From Paenibacillus sp. CF384 (lineage in GTDB: Bacteria > Bacillota > Bacilli > Paenibacillales > Paenibacillaceae): a stretch of 64,000 nucleotides of DNA. Below the pieces are notes generated by a model. That model did no database searches. It was given only the letters and a program-made list of their open reading frames with translations, and had not been told where the DNA came from. Numbering within the stretch: the stretch's first letter is position 1; every line of letters begins with the position of its first letter. This document shows positions 61,003 to 64,000 of this stretch, in pieces. The DNA lies in assembly GCF_900106745.1 (NCBI RefSeq), contig NZ_FNNV01000014.1, positions 1-64,000 of the forward strand, in the 5' to 3' direction. A program made the position numbers and the translations under genes.

Positions 61003-62334
61003 TTATTTCGATGCTACTGCGGCGCGTGCTTCTTTCCAGCGCTTGTTGTAGTCGGCGAATACTTTGGTCACATCGTCTGCCATGATGACATCCTGTGCAA
61101 AGCCGCTTGTATCAAACTGCATTTTGTTGCCAATGCTGACATACTCGTCGCTCTCTGCTACCATCTCAACCACTTGCGGCTTAAAGGACATGAATTCTGC
61201 CAGCTGCGGCAGCTTGGATTCTTTATCCTTCAATACCGGAATGAATCCGCCGAAATCATCATAACCGGATTCCTCGACAAGCCATTTCAAGAAGGCTTTG
61301 GCTGTTTCCACATTGCCGCTGTTCTTGCTGACTGCGTATGCGTAGTCCGGGCTCAGAAGCGCTTTGGCTTCGCCGCTATTATCGATTGGAAGCGGGAAGA
61401 AACCGACATCCTCCGACTTCGCGCCATTATCGATGACTTGATTGATGACCCAGTTGCCAAGGAGGTACATTGCAGTCGTGCCGGAAGCAACGTCCTTCTT
61501 CGAGCCTTCCCAGTTCGTGGACATCAGATCTTTTTCGACATAGCCTTTATCCACGATGGTTTTAATAATATTCATCGCTTTCCAGTGCGGGCCATCTACA
61601 GGGAATGGCTCGTCTTGACCTGCCATCGTGTTGTGCAGACCCGGGTCGTTGGCGAACAGGAACGCTTCTTGATCCCAGCCCATCAAAGGCCATTTGTCTT
61701 TGAAGTTCGTGGAGAGTGCGACAATACCGGCTGCTTTGAGCTTCTCGCATGCGGCATAGAACTCATCCAATGTTTTTGGAACAGCGGTAATGCCTGCTTT
61801 CTCGAAGGCTTTCTTGTTGTAGGTAATCCCCATCGCGGAGCTGCCGGAAACGATTCCGTAAGTAGAACCATCCTGCGTGTAATTATCTTTAAAATAAATG
61901 CGGTCGTTCAGTCCCAGGTCATCCAGCGGAGCGAAGAACTCCGGCAAATTCGCTTTCGTTACCGTCTTCGGAACGAGAATGACATCGGGGAGCTCGTTGG
62001 ATGCCAGACGCACCTTCATCGATTCCTCATAGTCCTTGATCGCTTCGAACTCCACCGTTGCTTCCGGGTACTTTTCTTTGAACCGTTTGGCGTATTCCTT
62101 AAGCTCGGTTTCCACTAAATCCGTACGGTTCGTCGCGAATACGATCTTGCCTTTAATCGCGCTCTCCGCCGCCGGTTCAGCGTCGTTCGTTGCAGCCTCG
62201 TTCGTTGTTGTATTGGTTGTGCTCTCTGTCGATGCTGCTTCTTTATTCCCCTCGTTGTTGCCGTTTGATGAACAGCCTGCTAGCACGGCCCCGAATACGA
62301 CCGTTGACAACACCAGTGATGCCCACTTCTTCAT
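61003..62334 (-). CDS. sugar ABC transporter substrate-binding lipoprotein
   Basis: A 443-aa lipoprotein with lipobox LAGC (Cys at residue 21) and an Asn/Glu/Thr-rich tether, then a family-1 sugar-binding fold: VETELKEYAKRFKEKYPEATVEFEAIKDYEESMKVRLASNELPDVI and the hinge block MGITYNKKAFEKAGI. It feeds the two downstream permeases. The ATG at 62334 has GGGGG 9 bases upstream. A full-consensus CcpA site lies 34 bases before the start. Confidence 0.92.
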   Translation of the reverse strand: MKKWASLVLSTVVFGAVLAGCSSNGNNEGNKEAASTESTTNTTTNEAATNDAEPAAESAIKGKIVFATNRTDLVETELKEYAKRFKEKYPEATVEFEAIKDYEESMKVRLASNELPDVILVPKTVTKANLPEFFAPLDDLGLNDRIYFKDNYTQDGSTYGIVSGSSAMGITYNKKAFEKAGITAVPKTLDEFYAACEKLKAAGIVALSTNFKDKWPLMGWDQEAFLFANDPGLHNTMAGQDEPFPVDGPHWKAMNIIKTIVDKGYVEKDLMSTNWEGSKKDVASGTTAMYLLGNWVINQVIDNGAKSEDVGFFPLPIDNSGEAKALLSPDYAYAVSKNSGNVETAKAFLKWLVEESGYDDFGGFIPVLKDKESKLPQLAEFMSFKPQVVEMVAESDEYVSIGNKMQFDTSGFAQDVIMADDVTKVFADYNKRWKEARAAVASK

Positions 62335-62368
62335 TTCCTTGTTCCCCCTCATCCGTACTGGAGCGTTT

Positions 62369-62382
62369 TGTTATCGTTTACA
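62369..62382 (-). promoter_or_regulatory. CcpA (cre) site before the GH5 importer genes
   Basis: The minus strand reads TGTAAACGATAACA, a full match to TGWAARCGNTWNCW. It lies in the 128-base gap between the response-regulator gene and the lipoprotein gene, so the importer and enzyme genes would be under carbon catabolite control. I could not place the promoter boxes. Confidence 0.75.
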
Positions 62383-62462
62383 TTTAGAATTATGGAGGAA
62401 TATGAGAACGCTTTCTATGCAGCCGTTTTGTATTTATTGTCTTCTTTTTGGGTCCGTATCGA

Positions 62463-64000
62463 CTATTGGCTGCCGCTCGTCTGATTCCGATATTTCTGCG
62501 GCGTGACGCCGACTGTTTTCTTAAACAGCTTGTTAAAGTAGATGCCGTCCGCATATCCGACAAGCTCGCCGATCTGATAGGCCTTGAGGTCGAGCCTGTC
62601 CTTCAGATACTCCTTGGCCTTGGCCATGCGAACCGAAGTAATGTATTCCGTTATGGTCTGATTCGTCTCCCGCTTGAACAGGAAGCTTAGGTAGCTCGCG
62701 TTTAAGAAGACCGTCTCCGAAAGTGCAGTCAGCTCGATTTCCTCGCGGTAATGCTCTTGAATCCACAGCTTCACCGTCTCGATGACGCGTTTGCTGCTTG
62801 CATTGCGAGTCGGCTCCAGCGCTTTCACCACCTGATCGACGATGGCAATCAGCCACTCCTTCAAATCTCGCATCGCAAAATGAGAGGCAACCGTCCGGTG
62901 AAAATCAAACGTCGCCCCCTGCAGCTCATAGAGCGCGTCCAAGAAGCCGTCGATCTTGGTCGTGAGCGTATAGAAGAGATGGCCAGCCATATGCATGATC
63001 TCGTCATAGCCGGCTTTTCCCCGCTCCGCTTCCGCGAAGAACAGCGGAATGACATGCTTGATCGTATGGGAGTCGAGCATCTCGCAGGCCGTCTTGAACT
63101 GCTCATCAAGCGCCGGCATATTGAAATTCCACTGCTCGGCTTTTGCAGGAAGATCCTTCAAATTCATCGCGAACGTCTCGCGTTCCTTGTAGAACGGATG
63201 CCTGCTCGCGGCGAGAGCTTCTACGTAGGCGCCATGCCATGTACCGCCGGGGCCTTGCGGCAGCACGCTTTCCCCGATGGCAATAAAACCGCCGCTGCGG
63301 TTATGCATATAGTCCATCATCCGAAGGCTGATGGCACGCAAGCTCCGCTCAGGCTGTTTGCTGTCCTCCTGAACGGAAAGCAGTACCGCGATGAGGTTAT
63401 TCTCCATTACGACGACATGGTGGAACATGTCTTTGCTCTCGTCGAGGTAATGAAGCAGGCTCTCATGTGCGAGCCTATTCGAGGTGCGAAATACCATGAC
63501 GGCGCCTCGGCCGGATTGGAGCTCAGGCAATAAGCTCGTCGCTTCATGCTCGGCAGCACCTCCGCTCTGCAGCAGCTTTCTCAGCTGCTCCTCCAGCTCT
63601 TGACCCTTCTGCTGCTTCGAAGCTGCAGCCAGCTGCTCCTCGCTCTCGCGCCGCTCCGACAGCCGCCGGTCTACCGTTTGCAGCAGCTGCGACAGCTCCT
63701 GCATGTCTACCGGCTTAATCATATAATCATCCACGCCGAACTGAATGGCTTTGCGCGCATATTCAAAGTCATTGTAGCCGCTCAGAATCAGGCACCGGAT
63801 GCCGGGCAGCTTCTCCTTCACGAGCTCGATGAACCGCAGCCCGTCCATGTAAGGCATCTTAATATCCGTAATGATGAGATCCACCTGCAGATCCGGTGCG
63901 CCGATCGCTGCCAGCGCTTCGGCTCCGTCCTCGTAGCTCCCGACAATGCGGTAATCGCTCGAGAATCTCGTAATCATTTTCTCAAGTCCGAGTCTTATAA
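62463..64000 (-). CDS. AraC-type response regulator (YesN-like), N-terminus cut off
   Basis: At least 512 residues are visible; the reading frame continues past the right edge (IRLGLEK before the first in-window Met), so the VDDE start of the receiver is missing. The phosphorylation Asp is in LIITDIKMPYMDG and the receiver Lys in YMIKPVD. The C-terminal AraC domain has LTALSETVFLNASYLSFLFKRETN and AYQIGELVGYADGIYFNKLFKK. It should activate the lipoprotein, permease and GH5 genes downstream. A YesM-type kinase gene is expected just outside the window. Confidence 0.9.
   Translation of the reverse strand, partial: IRLGLEKMITRFSSDYRIVGSYEDGAEALAAIGAPDLQVDLIITDIKMPYMDGLRFIELVKEKLPGIRCLILSGYNDFEYARKAIQFGVDDYMIKPVDMQELSQLLQTVDRRLSERRESEEQLAAASKQQKGQELEEQLRKLLQSGGAAEHEATSLLPELQSGRGAVMVFRTSNRLAHESLLHYLDESKDMFHHVVVMENNLIAVLLSVQEDSKQPERSLRAISLRMMDYMHNRSGGFIAIGESVLPQGPGGTWHGAYVEALAASRHPFYKERETFAMNLKDLPAKAEQWNFNMPALDEQFKTACEMLDSHTIKHVIPLFFAEAERGKAGYDEIMHMAGHLFYTLTTKIDGFLDALYELQGATFDFHRTVASHFAMRDLKEWLIAIVDQVVKALEPTRNASSKRVIETVKLWIQEHYREEIELTALSETVFLNASYLSFLFKRETNQTITEYITSVRMAKAKEYLKDRLDLKAYQIGELVGYADGIYFNKLFKKTVGVTPQKYRNQTSGSQ

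Noticed and set aside
61174-62118. 314-codon open frame opposite the substrate-binding lipoprotein
   Set aside because: Antisense shadow; no ribosome binding site, and the opposite strand has a clear lipoprotein.

Overview
The window reads as chromosomal DNA of a spore-forming, low-to-mid GC Firmicute, most likely Paenibacillaceae (inference). Grounds: AGGAGG-type ribosome binding sites with many TTG and GTG starts, Bacillus-like gene order (rrn-ygxA-ygzB-perR; ydcC-alr-ndoAI-ndoA; a full sigY-yxlCDEFG operon), YesM/YesN-type sugar regulators, S-layer homology domains and several copper-amine-oxidase-like 'stalk' domains. Almost every gene is on the minus strand. There is no prophage, transposase, CRISPR array or tRNA.

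Layout. 1-449: start of a 16S rRNA gene running off the left edge, with its promoters and boxA. 457-6166: ygxA, ygzB, a membrane-anchored GH18 hydrolase, perR and a DUF4097 protein. 6278-9536: gatCAB for Gln-tRNA formation. 9636-12271: an ABC-2 type exporter. 12272-14131: an eight-copy 13-bp repeat, a secreted protein with a duplicated module, and hairpin repeats. 14132-17665: a hypothetical gene and the sigY operon with its own ECF-type promoter. 17810-24599: a sugar-acid cluster (uxuA, an SDR that may be the mannonate/fructuronate reductase, two dehydrogenase/isomerase pairs, an AraC regulator). 24833-26083: an M24 peptidase. 26214-33293: a CcpA-site-controlled LplABC-type sugar importer with its two-component system.

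33458-39587 is a compact Tad-type pilus operon (CpaB, CpaE-like, TadA, TadB, TadC, two tiny paralogous pilin-like proteins of 50 and 48 aa, two TadE-like proteins). Just upstream are two bactofilin-like genes (39772-41156), then ndoA, ndoAI, alr and ydcC. 45039-46517 is a secreted phytase-like esterase. 47151-51160 is a Fur-box iron or heme operon. Its binding protein carries stalk repeats and no lipobox, and its last gene fuses ankyrin repeats to an IsdG-type heme monooxygenase that has a His/Gly/Gln-rich insertion. 51568-53139 is a chemoreceptor. 53479-64000 is a glycan-utilisation operon: response regulator (truncated at the right edge), lipoprotein, two permeases and an 1886-aa S-layer-anchored GH5 enzyme.

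The best candidates for something undescribed are the ankyrin/IsdG/His-Gly fusion, the micro-pilin pair in the Tad operon, and the intergenic inverted-repeat arrays. Two of these arrays, 33 kb apart, share both a GAGAGT/ACTCTC core and a 113-bp period.
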